Origin: Candidatus Segatella violae
Lineage (GTDB): Bacteria > Bacteroidota > Bacteroidia > Bacteroidales > Bacteroidaceae
NCBI GenBank assembly: GCA_002440225.1
Contig: DJSH01000051.1
Coordinates: forward strand, 2,898-17,278
Length of the DNA stretch: 14,381 nt
Reading direction: 5' to 3'
A program made the position numbers and the translations under genes. The notes below the pieces were generated by a model, which had not been told where the DNA came from, did not search any database, and saw only the letters and a program-made list of their open reading frames with translations. This document shows positions 7,211 to 13,911 of the stretch, one piece after another. Each line of letters starts with the position of its first letter. Within the stretch, counting starts at the first letter, position 1.

Positions 7211-8251
7211 TTACTTGGCTGATTCAAACTCGCGCAAGAATCGAGTGTCGTTCTCTGAGAAGAGACGGAGGTCGCTCACACGATACTTCAAGTTGGTGAT
7301 GCGCTCCACACCCATACCGAAGGCATAGCCTGTGTAGACATTGCTGTCGATGCCGCAAGCCTCCAAGTCGTGAGGATCGACCATACCACAACCCAAGATT
7401 TCTACCCAACCTGTATGCTTGCAGAAATTGCAACCCTTGCCGCCGCAGATGTTGCAAGAGATGTCCATCTCGGCGCTAGGCTCGGTGAATGGGAAGTAGC
7501 TAGGACGCAAGCGAATCTTAGTATCGGCACCAAACATCTCGCGAGCGAAGGTGAGGAGCACCTGCTTGAGGTCGGTGAAGCTCACATTCTTGTCTACGTA
7601 TAGACCTTCCACCTGGTGGAAGAAGCAGTGGGCACGGGCACTGATGGCCTCGTTGCGGTAAACACGACCAGGGCAGAGCACACGGATAGGTGGCTCGTGG
7701 GTCTCCATATAGTGAGCCTCGTCGCCTGAAGTGTGACTGCGGAGGAGCACATTCTTGGTTACGTCGTTAGGATCGCTTTGCTCGATGAAGAAAGTATCCT
7801 GCATGTCGCGGGCTGGATGGTCGGCGGCGAAATTGAGCATGGTGAACACATGCTTGTCATCGTCAACCTCAGGACCCTGGTACAGCGTAAAGCCCATGCG
7901 AGAGAAAATGTCGATAATCTGATTTTTCACGATGGTCAGTGGGTGGCGGGTGCCGAGAGCCACAGGATAGGCGGTACGAGTCAAGTCGATGTCGTCGCTA
8001 GAAGCTTCGGCTTCCTCCATCTGTTCCTTCAAGCCATTGATCTTATCTTGGGCTGCTTGCTTCAGCTCATTGATCTTGATGCCCACAGTCTTTTTCTGGT
8101 CGGCAGCCACGTTGCGGAAGTCGGCCATGAGGGCGTTGATCTCACCTTTCTTGCTGAGATACTTGATGCGAAGCTGCTCTACATCTTCTGCGTTTTTGGC
8201 AGTAAGAGCACTCACTTCTTTCAAGAGTTCTTCTATTTTTTCTAGTAACAT
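7211..8251 (-). CDS. pheS: Phenylalanyl-tRNA synthetase alpha subunit
   Basis: 346 residues. It charges tRNA-Phe with phenylalanine as an alpha2-beta2 enzyme with PheT (not in the window). The N-terminal 90 residues are a charged coiled coil that binds tRNA. The class II core follows, with RSHTS (171-175), the motif 2 region GRVYRNEAISARAHCFFHQ (195-213), RPSYFPFTEPSAE (249-261) and motif 3 GMGVERI (312-318). Residues 266-277 carry a CxxC-x4-CxxC set (Cys266, 269, 274, 277), a zinc-knuckle-like insertion found in many bacterial PheS but missing in E. coli. The gene stands alone, convergent with the PLP operon and divergent from the lipoprotein gene. It has a TAnnTTTG promoter about 30 nt upstream. 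Confidence 0.97.
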   Translation of the reverse strand: MLLEKIEELLKEVSALTAKNAEDVEQLRIKYLSKKGEINALMADFRNVAADQKKTVGIKINELKQAAQDKINGLKEQMEEAEASSDDIDLTRTAYPVALGTRHPLTIVKNQIIDIFSRMGFTLYQGPEVDDDKHVFTMLNFAADHPARDMQDTFFIEQSDPNDVTKNVLLRSHTSGDEAHYMETHEPPIRVLCPGRVYRNEAISARAHCFFHQVEGLYVDKNVSFTDLKQVLLTFAREMFGADTKIRLRPSYFPFTEPSAEMDISCNICGGKGCNFCKHTGWVEILGCGMVDPHDLEACGIDSNVYTGYAFGMGVERITNLKYRVSDLRLFSENDTRFLREFESAK

Positions 8252-8278
8252 ATTTTATTAAATTGTCTATTTTGCGTG

Positions 8279-8286
8279 CAAAGATA
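8279..8286 (-). promoter_or_regulatory. Bacteroidota -7 element for pheS
   Basis: The minus strand reads TATCTTTG, a perfect TAnnTTTG, 27 nt before the pheS ATG. A -33 TTTG at the right distance is not evident. It is divergent from the element at 8329. Confidence 0.6.
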
Positions 8287-8328
8287 ACATTTTTTACTCA
8301 AAATATGAAATATCTCAAAAGAAAGTTG

Positions 8329-8336
8329 TACTTTTG
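8329..8336 (+). promoter_or_regulatory. Bacteroidota -7 element for the lipoprotein-murB operon
   Basis: TACTTTTG fits TAnnTTTG. A transcript from about 8341-8343 would exclude upstream in-frame ATGs at 8263 and 8305. It supports the ATG at 8368, which begins a clean lipoprotein signal peptide. Confidence 0.6.
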
Positions 8337-8367
8337 CATGGAAAATTTGAGAAATTTTATAAAGTTT

Positions 8368-9225
8368 ATGAAGAAACTATCTTTTATAACAGTAATGATG
8401 GCGGTGCTTACCATCGTTTGTTTCACTTCCGTGGGGTGTACAGATAAGAAGCCTGCCGCTACCTCAGATTCGGTGATTGCCGATACGGCGGTCGCCGACA
8501 CACAGTCTATGGACTCTACCGAAAAGTTGATAGAGGAAACCCCAATGCCGAAGGCTGCCGATGAACTATTCGACGACTTCGTGTTCAATTTCGCAGCCAA
8601 CCGCAAATTGCAGCTCAAGCGTATCCACTTCCCGCTGCCCGTGTACCACAATGAGAAGCTCGTGAAGCATATCGCCAAGAGACAGTGGAAGATGGAACAT
8701 TTCTTTATGCGACAGGACTATTACACGCTCATCTTCGACAACCAGAAGCAGATGAACTTGGTGAAGGACACCACCATCGACCACGTGGTGATAGAGAAGG
8801 TGTTCTATCACAAGAAGACAGTACAGCAGTTCCTTTTCAACCGCATCAATGGACAGTGGATGATGACCAGCATCAATTATAAGCCGATGTACGCCAACCA
8901 AAATGCCAGTTTCCTGAAATTCTATGGCTCGTTTGCCACCGACTCGGCTTTCCAATCTCGCCATCTGCACAACCCTGTGAAGTTTACGGGACCTGACCCA
9001 GACGATGATTTCAGCACCATGACGGGCGACATCGAGCCTGAGACCTGGCCTGCCTTTGCGCCACAGTTGCCTCATGGCATGATATACAACATCATTTACG
9101 GACAGAAATATACCGAGAGCAACCAAAAGATCTTCGTGATACGTGGAATTGCCAACGGCATGGAGACCATGCTCACCTTCCGCAGGATAGGTGGCAAGTG
9201 GATGCTCACCAAACTTAATATGTAA
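8368..9225 (+). CDS. Lipoprotein, DUF4348-like
   Basis: 285 residues from the ATG at 8368. I chose this start because it gives a standard signal, MKKLSFITVMMAVLTIVCF, with Cys24 after TSVG as the lipidation site, and because a -7 element lies just upstream. The longer in-frame ORF from 8263 would place the promoter inside the gene. After the Cys comes a Thr/Ser/Asp-rich linker (to about residue 55). A globular domain follows, beginning ADELFDDFVFNFAANRKLQL and rich in aromatic and Lys residues. This opening recalls the Bacteroidota-specific DUF4348 family, of unknown function, from memory. The protein should be anchored in the inner or outer membrane facing the periplasm. murB starts 6 nt after its stop, so the two are co-expressed and a cell-envelope role is a fair guess, no more. 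Confidence 0.82.
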   Translation: MKKLSFITVMMAVLTIVCFTSVGCTDKKPAATSDSVIADTAVADTQSMDSTEKLIEETPMPKAADELFDDFVFNFAANRKLQLKRIHFPLPVYHNEKLVKHIAKRQWKMEHFFMRQDYYTLIFDNQKQMNLVKDTTIDHVVIEKVFYHKKTVQQFLFNRINGQWMMTSINYKPMYANQNASFLKFYGSFATDSAFQSRHLHNPVKFTGPDPDDDFSTMTGDIEPETWPAFAPQLPHGMIYNIIYGQKYTESNQKIFVIRGIANGMETMLTFRRIGGKWMLTKLNM

Positions 9226-9231
9226 AGACTT

Positions 9232-10287
9232 ATGAAGGATATTCGCAATTACAGCCTTTTGGCTCACAATACGTTTGGCATCGATGCATGTTGCCGCAGG
9301 TTTATGGAATATACATCGGTGATGGAGGCCCAGCAGATAGTAAAGACGCTGACTGCTTCCGACCGCCCGTTGCTCATTCTGGGTGGTGGAAGCAACCTTT
9401 TGCTTACTGGCGACTATGCGGGTACCGTGCTCCATTCTGCCATCAAGGGTATCGAGGTGCTTGAGAATGAAAAGGTGGCTGAGGAGGAGCACGACGAGAG
9501 TCTGCTCAATACCGACCTTGTTTTCTTGCGTTGTGGAAGCGGCGAGGTGTTCGATGACGTGGTGGCTTATGCCGTGGAACATGGTTACCATGGCGCCGAG
9601 AACCTGAGTATTATCCCAGGCGAGGTTGGGGCAAGTGCCGTTCAGAATATCGGAGCCTATGGTGTAGAAGCGAAGGATATTATATATAAGGTAGAAGCTG
9701 TGGAGATAGCCACCGGCAAGGTGGTGACGTTCGATAACGTCGACTGTCATTATAGTTATCGGCAGAGTAAGTTCAAACATGAGTGGAGAGACAAGTATCT
9801 CATCACCCATGTCACTTATCGTCTCATCAAGGCATTTCATCCCGATCTCGACTATGGAAACATTCGTGCCTCGCTTGCTGAGAAAGGTATCGAAAAACCT
9901 ACTGCCGAGCAATTACGTCAAGTAATCATAGAGATTCGTCAGGCGAAACTTCCCGACCCAAAGGTGCAAGGCAACGCCGGCAGTTTCTTTATGAATCCTA
10001 TAGTTGACAAGGAAAAGTATGAGCAGCTTGCTGCTCAATATCCGGGAATGCCTCACTATACCATCGATGCCGAGCATGAGAAAATTCCGGCGGGGTGGAT
10101 GATAGACCAGTGCGGCTGGAAGGGAAAAAGCCTGGGCAATGCTGGGGTTCACGACAAGCAGGCTCTGGTGCTTGTGAACCGTGGTGGAGCCAAAGGTAAG
10201 GAGGTGGTCCACTTATGCCAGACTATCCAGCGAGATGTGAAGAAGAAGTTTGAAATCGAAATCCAACCGGAAGTGAATATTAAGTAA
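9232..10287 (+). CDS. murB: UDP-N-acetylenolpyruvoylglucosamine reductase
   Basis: 351 residues. This FAD flavoprotein reduces UDP-GlcNAc-enolpyruvate to UDP-MurNAc with NADPH in cytoplasmic peptidoglycan precursor synthesis. Visible motifs are YSLLAHNTFGID (7-18), LGGGSNLL (50-57, FAD-binding), IPGEVGASAVQNIGAYGVE (128-146), and YRQSKFK (176-182), with the Arg expected at the substrate. GNAGSFFMNP (247-256) carries Ser251 as the expected proton donor. The YRQSKF segment and overall length fit the E. coli-like type I MurB. The gene sits 6 nt after the lipoprotein gene and 8 nt before the MBL-fold gene, so all three form one operon. Confidence 0.96.
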   Translation: MKDIRNYSLLAHNTFGIDACCRRFMEYTSVMEAQQIVKTLTASDRPLLILGGGSNLLLTGDYAGTVLHSAIKGIEVLENEKVAEEEHDESLLNTDLVFLRCGSGEVFDDVVAYAVEHGYHGAENLSIIPGEVGASAVQNIGAYGVEAKDIIYKVEAVEIATGKVVTFDNVDCHYSYRQSKFKHEWRDKYLITHVTYRLIKAFHPDLDYGNIRASLAEKGIEKPTAEQLRQVIIEIRQAKLPDPKVQGNAGSFFMNPIVDKEKYEQLAAQYPGMPHYTIDAEHEKIPAGWMIDQCGWKGKSLGNAGVHDKQALVLVNRGGAKGKEVVHLCQTIQRDVKKKFEIEIQPEVNIK

Positions 10288-10295
10288 AATGTGAA

Positions 10296-11066
10296 ATGGA
10301 AGTTACTTTATTAGGAACGGGAACATCGGGCGGTGTTCCTGCGTTGGGATGCAATTGCGTGGTGTGTCGTAGCAAGGATCCTCGCGATCGTCGCCTGCGC
10401 AGTGCGGCGATGCTAGAAACAGAGCAGACGCGTGTGCTCATAGATGCCGGGCCAGACATTCGTCAGCAACTCTTGCGAGAGCCATTTCGAAAGATAGATG
10501 GAGTGCTTATAACACACGTCCACTACGACCATGTGGGAGGTATCGATGACCTGCGCCCTTTCTGCATTTATGGTGACATCAACATTTATGGCGACGAAAT
10601 CGTGACGCAAACTTTGCCTCATGCCATGCCATATTGTTTTCCAAAGCATCCGGAAGATCTCTATCCTGGGGCCCCGAAGCTCAATCTGCATACCATACAT
10701 CCACATGAACCGCTCAAGATAGGCGACATCGACGTGATGCCCATTCGTGTGATGCACGACAAAATGCCCATCTTGGGATATAGAGTGGGCAACTTTGCCT
10801 ATATCACCGACATGAAGACGATGGCCGACGAGGAGTACGACTACTTGAAAGGGGTGGAAGTACTCGTCATCAATGCCCTTCGTTTCGACCGTCCGCATCA
10901 CAGCCATCAGTTGGTTGCCGATGCCATCGAAGTGTCGCGTAGGATAGGGGCTCGGCAAACCTATTTCACTCACATGGCTCATCAGATAGGTCTATACGAT
11001 GAGGCCAACCATCGGCTTCCTAAGGGATTTGCCTTCGGTTACGATCAGCAAAAAATCCTCGTTTAG
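10296..11066 (+). CDS. PhnP-like metallo-beta-lactamase-fold phosphodiesterase
   Basis: 256 residues of the MBL-fold hydrolase superfamily. THVHYDH (73-79) is the HxHxDH dinuclear-metal motif (His74, His76, Asp78, His79), with His154, Asp172 and His229 or His226 as the likely further ligands. The N-terminus, LGTGTSGGVPALGCNCVVC, has Cys19, Cys21 and Cys24, spaced like the structural zinc site of E. coli PhnP (Cys-x-Cys-x2-Cys plus a late His). PhnP hydrolyses phosphoribosyl 1,2-cyclic phosphate. No other phosphonate genes are present here, so the real substrate may be another cyclic phosphate or nucleotide. It is cytoplasmic, with no signal peptide. It lies 8 nt after murB and has no close terminator of its own; read-through to the terminator at 11227 is possible. 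Confidence 0.88.
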   Translation: MEVTLLGTGTSGGVPALGCNCVVCRSKDPRDRRLRSAAMLETEQTRVLIDAGPDIRQQLLREPFRKIDGVLITHVHYDHVGGIDDLRPFCIYGDINIYGDEIVTQTLPHAMPYCFPKHPEDLYPGAPKLNLHTIHPHEPLKIGDIDVMPIRVMHDKMPILGYRVGNFAYITDMKTMADEEYDYLKGVEVLVINALRFDRPHHSHQLVADAIEVSRRIGARQTYFTHMAHQIGLYDEANHRLPKGFAFGYDQQKILV

Positions 11067-11150
11067 TGGATTGCTTAATGTGAAATACTATAAAAATGGA
11101 CTTTCTGTAGTTAATATTTCGTAAAAAATCAATTCTTTATGCTGAAAAGC

Positions 11151-11181
11151 TTGTGGGAGAGCGAAAATATGACTACCTTTG
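11151..11181 (+). promoter_or_regulatory. Bacteroidota promoter for candidate small RNA
   Basis: TTG at 11151-11153 and TACCTTTG at 11174-11181 are separated by 20 nt, the expected spacing of the -33 and -7 elements. It is one of the two best-formed promoters in the window, and no ORF of believable size follows it. Confidence 0.68.
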
Positions 11182-11185
11182 CAAG

Positions 11186-11251
11186 TGTGTTTTTCATAGT
11201 ATTAGATTTAAGGTTAACAAGGTTTCGGGTCACAGCGGTGACCCTTTTTTT
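11186..11251 (+). ncRNA. Candidate small RNA (about 65 nt)
   Basis: A complete promoter is followed by an A/T-rich single-stranded-looking stretch of about 40 nt containing GTTTTTCATAGTATTAGAT and AAGGTTAACAAGG. A strong intrinsic terminator follows. There is no credible coding potential. The start is estimated from the -7 element, so it may be off by a few nt. I have an impression that this leader string recurs with varying terminator hairpins in other Bacteroidales, but I cannot verify that here. Alternatives are that the promoter is fortuitous and the hairpin simply ends the murB operon, or that this is a remnant leader. Confidence 0.48.
11227..11251 (+). terminator. Strong intrinsic terminator
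   Basis: GGGTCAC (11227-11233) and GTGACCC (11238-11244) pair perfectly around the loop AGCG and are followed by seven T residues (11245-11251). On the other strand no T tract follows, so it works for the plus strand only. Its T tract overlaps the stop codon of the opposing 88-residue gene. Confidence 0.92.
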
Positions 11252-11516
11252 ATTTCCTTCTCTTTCGTGGCTTGAATTTCTTATAGAGTTTCCAAGCCAG
11301 CAATGCACCATCCAGTGCGCCAGCCCCCACATGTAGCAAACTATTGATTCGTTTGCTCGTAGTAGCGTTGCTCGACAATACGTCTGGCTTGGTGAACAAG
11401 GTACCCCACAAAGTCTTAATCTTGGCGTCGTCGGCCTCTATATCCTTGCGCAGCAACTCCTTTTTGAGACGGATGTCGCTTAGGGAATTGTATTCTGTAA
11501 TATCTGAATGTGTCAT
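11250..11516 (-). CDS. Unrecognised 88-residue protein with hydrophobic segment and basic tail
   Basis: I do not recognise a family. Residues 1-45 are charged and probably helical (LKKELLRKDIEADDAKIKTL). Residues 57-77 are moderately hydrophobic and rich in small residues (INSLLHVGAGALDGALLAW). The end is strongly basic (KPRKRRK), so a short membrane-associated helix with a cytoplasmic basic tail is possible. It is the last gene of the minus-strand cassette after the YtxH and holin-like genes. The arrangement recalls enterobacterial yqjD-yqjE-yqjK, in which the third gene is also a small charged protein, but I see no sequence match. A hairpin followed by a T run at 11559-11531 separates it from the gene before and may lower its expression. 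Confidence 0.75.
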   Translation of the reverse strand: MTHSDITEYNSLSDIRLKKELLRKDIEADDAKIKTLWGTLFTKPDVLSSNATTSKRINSLLHVGAGALDGALLAWKLYKKFKPRKRRK

Positions 11517-11530
11517 CTTTCGAATATATT

Positions 11531-11559
11531 AAAAAGTAAGACCACCCAAGCGGGGAGGT
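11531..11559 (-). promoter_or_regulatory. Possible attenuator hairpin within the small-protein cassette
   Basis: On the minus strand ACCTCCC and GGGTGGT pair (one T-T mismatch) around CGCTT, immediately after the holin-like stop codon, with five T residues about 5 nt beyond (11535-11531). It is imperfect as a terminator and may allow partial read-through into the 88-residue gene. Confidence 0.4.
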
Positions 11560-11945
11560 TATTTCTCCATGAGCAAGCCTGCTAGAAATCTGACCAGTGG
11601 CTTCTCTATCCACTTATGGCGGAAGATAACGAACAATAACAATACAAAGAGGTATACGGCAGCCACAATGCAGAAGCCGATGGCCAGGCTCCCCACAACC
11701 CCCGCCAACGCATAGGCGGCAGCAAAGGACAGGTAGATGACAGCCATCAAGAGCAAGCCCAAGAGTACCACCGTCATAGTGATGGCGGTGAGCAAGCGTA
11801 CCACCTTATCAACAACATCGAGCTTCAAGTACTCCGACTGAAGCCCGATGTAATGTTTGAGCACCTCAACGAGCTGCCCGATGGTTTCTACGTTTTTATC
11901 GTTGGAGAACATCATGACTTGGCAATGATTAAACCCAAAACTCAT
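11559..11945 (-). CDS. Holin-like (YqjE/Phage_holin_3_6-type) inner-membrane protein
   Basis: 128 residues from the first ATG. The ATGs at 11915 or 11912 (MMFSNDKNVETIG) give 118 or 117 residues and fit the family better, so the start is uncertain. After an amphipathic N-terminal stretch (about 20-50, with QLVEVLKHYIGLQSEYLKLD) come two long hydrophobic segments (about 50-75 and 80-110) joined by a short loop. A short C-terminal amphipathic end follows. This is the layout of the DUF1469/Phage_holin_3_6 family, to which E. coli YqjE belongs; despite the name these are chromosomal membrane proteins, not lysis proteins. It follows the YtxH gene by about 10 nt (40 nt from the later starts). Stress- or envelope-related function is inferred from that neighbour. 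Confidence 0.8.
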   Translation of the reverse strand: MSFGFNHCQVMMFSNDKNVETIGQLVEVLKHYIGLQSEYLKLDVVDKVVRLLTAITMTVVLLGLLLMAVIYLSFAAAYALAGVVGSLAIGFCIVAAVYLFVLLLFVIFRHKWIEKPLVRFLAGLLMEK

Positions 11946-11955
11946 CCCGTGGGGA

Positions 11956-12168
11956 TTAAACCTCAGGGGCAGCGTCTTTGATGTCGTCTACCAAGTCGTC
12001 AACGTCCTTGCGGCTCAACTTGATGTCGTGCTTTTTGCAAAAATCGTCAACTGCGCCTGCAATCTTGCTGCGTGTATCCTCGCCCTTCTCTGGGGCAAAA
12101 ATCAAACCAAGTGCTGTTCCAGCGATAGCACCGCCGAGGAATGCACCAATGTAACCTAATGTCTTCAT
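11956..12168 (-). CDS. YtxH domain-containing protein
   Basis: 70 residues. The first 25, with GYIGAFLGGAIAGTALGLIF followed by APEKGEDTR, are the hallmark of the YtxH family: one glycine-rich membrane helix, then the AP-x-x-G-x-x-x-R motif. The remainder is a short charged cytoplasmic helix ending DAAPEV. YtxH proteins are known as general-stress proteins in Bacillus, but their molecular function is unclear. It is the first gene of a three-gene minus-strand unit and has a well-spaced Bacteroidota promoter 40 nt upstream. The next gene encodes a holin-like membrane protein, so the products may work together in the inner membrane. Confidence 0.9.
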   Translation of the reverse strand: MKTLGYIGAFLGGAIAGTALGLIFAPEKGEDTRSKIAGAVDDFCKKHDIKLSRKDVDDLVDDIKDAAPEV

Positions 12169-12206
12169 AATTTCTAAGTTTTAAACGTTAAACGATTATT
12201 CTATTG

Positions 12207-12236
12207 CAAATGTACGAAATATTCTGTAGAAAACAA
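12207..12236 (-). promoter_or_regulatory. Bacteroidota promoter for the YtxH cassette
   Basis: On the minus strand TTG (12236-12234) and TACATTTG (12214-12207) are 19 nt apart. This matches the -33/-7 consensus, and the leader before ytxH would be about 33 nt. Confidence 0.7.
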
Positions 12237-12330
12237 GCTTTTTAGTCTTAATTTTTAGTAACAAATGTTTTAATACCCTTATTTAACAAACTTTACATCG
12301 CTTGTTCTTCTTTTTTTGAGATATATTTTG

Positions 12331-12338
12331 TATTTTCG
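12331..12338 (+). promoter_or_regulatory. Possible -7 element for the SPOR lipoprotein gene
   Basis: TATTTTCG differs from TAnnTTTG at one base and no well-placed -33 is seen. The leader would be about 70 nt and includes a small stem, GCGTTA/TAATGC (12349-12366, one G-T pair). The intergenic space of 246 nt between the divergent ytxH and SPOR genes is otherwise A/T-rich without an ORF. Confidence 0.35.
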
Positions 12339-12414
12339 CAGTGTAAAAGCGTTATTCGCGTAATGCAGATAAAAGAAAACAATAATATTAATCAATAAAA
12401 GCATTTAAAAGATT

Positions 12415-12906
12415 ATGAAGAAATTAACAGTTTTGAGCATGGGCATGTGTGCAGTGTTGGCACTTGCTAGTTGTGGCGCATCTAAGGAAAGCGCATATAA
12501 GAAGGCATACGAGAAAGCTCAACAGCAGGAGGCGCAGCAGGCTGCCGAGGCTCCAGTGGCTCAGGAGCCAGTGGTGACACCTTTGGAGACAACTACTCCT
12601 TCTGAGAGCACTAACACAGAAGTGGACAATGCCACTGTTCGCCAGGAGAATGTATCTCTCATCTCTGGTTCTGGTCTTCAGAACTTCAGCGTTGTAGTTG
12701 GTTCTTTCTCTCTCAAGGCTAATGCAGAGGGCCTGGCCAGTACGTTGAAGAGTGCAGGCTACGATTCTCAAATCGTATTCAACAGTGAGCGCAACATGTA
12801 TCGCGTGGTGGCATCTACCTTCGCCGACAAGGCTGGCGCCGTTAAGAGCCGCAACCAGTTGCGTGCAGGCAAGTATCCTGATGCGTGGTTGCTTCTCAAG
12901 AAGTAA
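12415..12906 (+). CDS. SPOR-domain lipoprotein
   Basis: 163 residues. MKKLTVLSMGMCAVLALASC is a standard lipoprotein signal, with Cys20 lipidated. A Gln/Ala/Glu-rich segment (about 25-50) and a Thr/Ser/Pro linker (to about 85) reach a C-terminal SPOR domain (about 90-163). The domain begins with NFSVVVGSF and contains NMYRVVASTF. SPOR domains bind peptidoglycan strands stripped of stem peptides, typically at division sites, so the protein is probably a periplasmic, membrane-anchored glycan-binding factor. ruvX begins 35 nt downstream with no terminator between, so the four genes from here to the window end may be one transcript. No enzymatic domain is present. Confidence 0.9.
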   Translation: MKKLTVLSMGMCAVLALASCGASKESAYKKAYEKAQQQEAQQAAEAPVAQEPVVTPLETTTPSESTNTEVDNATVRQENVSLISGSGLQNFSVVVGSFSLKANAEGLASTLKSAGYDSQIVFNSERNMYRVVASTFADKAGAVKSRNQLRAGKYPDAWLLLKK

Positions 12907-12941
12907 GTTGAGCTAAGCTAGACAATTCGTAATATACATTC

Positions 12942-13355
12942 ATGCGAATTTTATCAATAGACTACGGTAAGAAACGTACCGGACTGGCAGTGACCGACCC
13001 ATTGCAGATTATCGCCAATGGGTTGGCCACTGTTTCTACACCCGAGCTCTTCACGTTTGTCGAGAGTTATATTCAGAAAGAACAGGTGGAACGCATCGTA
13101 ATAGGCAAGCCTATGCAGCCCAACGGGCAACCCAGTGAGAACTTGGCGCGCGTGGAGAATTTCTACAATCGGTGGCGCAAGGCTCATCCCGAGGTGCCCA
13201 TCGAGTACTACGACGAGCGATTCACCAGTGTCTTGGCACATCGAGCTATGATAGACGGTGGCGTGAAGAAGAAGGTGAGAAAAGAAAACAAAGGACTGGT
13301 GGACGAGATTAGCGCCACCATCATATTACAAGATTATTTGCAATCAAGAAGATGA
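12942..13355 (+). CDS. ruvX: RuvX/YqgF family RNase H-fold nuclease (pre-16S rRNA nuclease)
   Basis: 137 residues, normal family length. The RNase H-like fold shows SIDYGKKRTGLAVTD (5-19, with catalytic Asp7), IVIGKP (52-57), YYDERFTSVLA (89-99) and GLVDEISATIILQDYL (118-133), with Asp121 as a likely metal ligand. Family members are reported to process 16S rRNA 5' ends, and older annotation calls them Holliday junction resolvases. It overlaps def by 4 nt (ATGA), which implies translational coupling. The ruvX-def-TPR order is, as I recall, common in Bacteroidales, where thrS and infC often follow. Confidence 0.93.
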   Translation: MRILSIDYGKKRTGLAVTDPLQIIANGLATVSTPELFTFVESYIQKEQVERIVIGKPMQPNGQPSENLARVENFYNRWRKAHPEVPIEYYDERFTSVLAHRAMIDGGVKKKVRKENKGLVDEISATIILQDYLQSRR

Positions 13356-13909
13356 TTTTACCAATTTATATTTATGGTCAGCCTGTGTTGAGAAAGGTGG
13401 CTGAAGACATTACCCCCGATTACCCTGAGCTGAAACAGCTCATAGCAAACATGTTTGAGACCCTTGATTCCAGCAATGGCATCGGACTGGCTGCGCCACA
13501 GATAGGCCTCGCCATCCGTGTAGTGGTCATCGATCTCGACGTGCTGAGCGAAGACCTTCCAGAGTACAAGGGATTTCGCAAGGCTTTCATCAATGCTCAT
13601 ATTCTGGAGCGTGACGAGAGCAACGAAGACCAGTCGGACGAAGGATGTCTTTCCATTCCTGGCATCAACGAGCGAGTGACACGCCCTACACGCATCCATG
13701 TGAAATATATGGACGAGGATTTCCAAGAGCACGATGAGTGGGTGGATGGTTATTTGGCTCGTGTGATGCAGCATGAGTTTGACCATTTGGAGGGTACGAT
13801 GTTTGTGGATCGCATCTCGCCTCTTCGCAAGAACATGATTGCGGGTAAGCTCAAGAATATCATCAAGGGCAAGTTCCGCTGCAGCTATCGCACCAAGATA
13901 CGTCGATAG
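13352..13909 (+). CDS. def: Peptide deformylase
   Basis: 185 residues. It removes the N-formyl group from nascent proteins using a divalent metal. All three signature motifs are intact: GIGLAAPQIG (43-52), EGCLS (97-101; Cys99 is a metal ligand) and HEFDH (141-145; His141 and His145 are metal ligands and Glu142 is catalytic). The start overlaps the ruvX stop by 4 nt and the TPR gene follows after 2 nt, so expression is tightly coupled. The C-terminus is basic (CSYRTKIRR), like many Bacteroidota deformylases. Confidence 0.97.
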   Translation: MILPIYIYGQPVLRKVAEDITPDYPELKQLIANMFETLDSSNGIGLAAPQIGLAIRVVVIDLDVLSEDLPEYKGFRKAFINAHILERDESNEDQSDEGCLSIPGINERVTRPTRIHVKYMDEDFQEHDEWVDGYLARVMQHEFDHLEGTMFVDRISPLRKNMIAGKLKNIIKGKFRCSYRTKIRR

Positions 13910-13911
13910 AT

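Noticed and set aside
8263..8367. In-frame 35-codon extension of the lipoprotein
   Set aside because: It would bury the signal peptide and contain the promoter. The start at 8368 gives a normal lipoprotein signal.
8566..9912. Long minus-strand open frame of 448 codons across the lipoprotein gene and murB
   Set aside because: It lies antisense to two genes with clear protein signatures. Its translation has no recognisable motif, and it has no promoter at its start. It is a by-product of codon use on the plus strand.
11129..11336. Overlapping open frames on both strands in the murB-operon/YtxH-cassette gap
   Set aside because: They run through the terminator hairpin and promoter and have no sensible protein features.
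11559..11945. Prophage holin implying a phage remnant
   Set aside because: The holin-like family includes ordinary chromosomal proteins such as YqjE. No endolysin, integrase or structural phage genes are nearby.
12349..12366. Stem GCGTTA/TAATGC in the SPOR-gene leader as riboswitch or operator
   Set aside because: It is only six pairs with one wobble and has no wider conserved structure that I can see.
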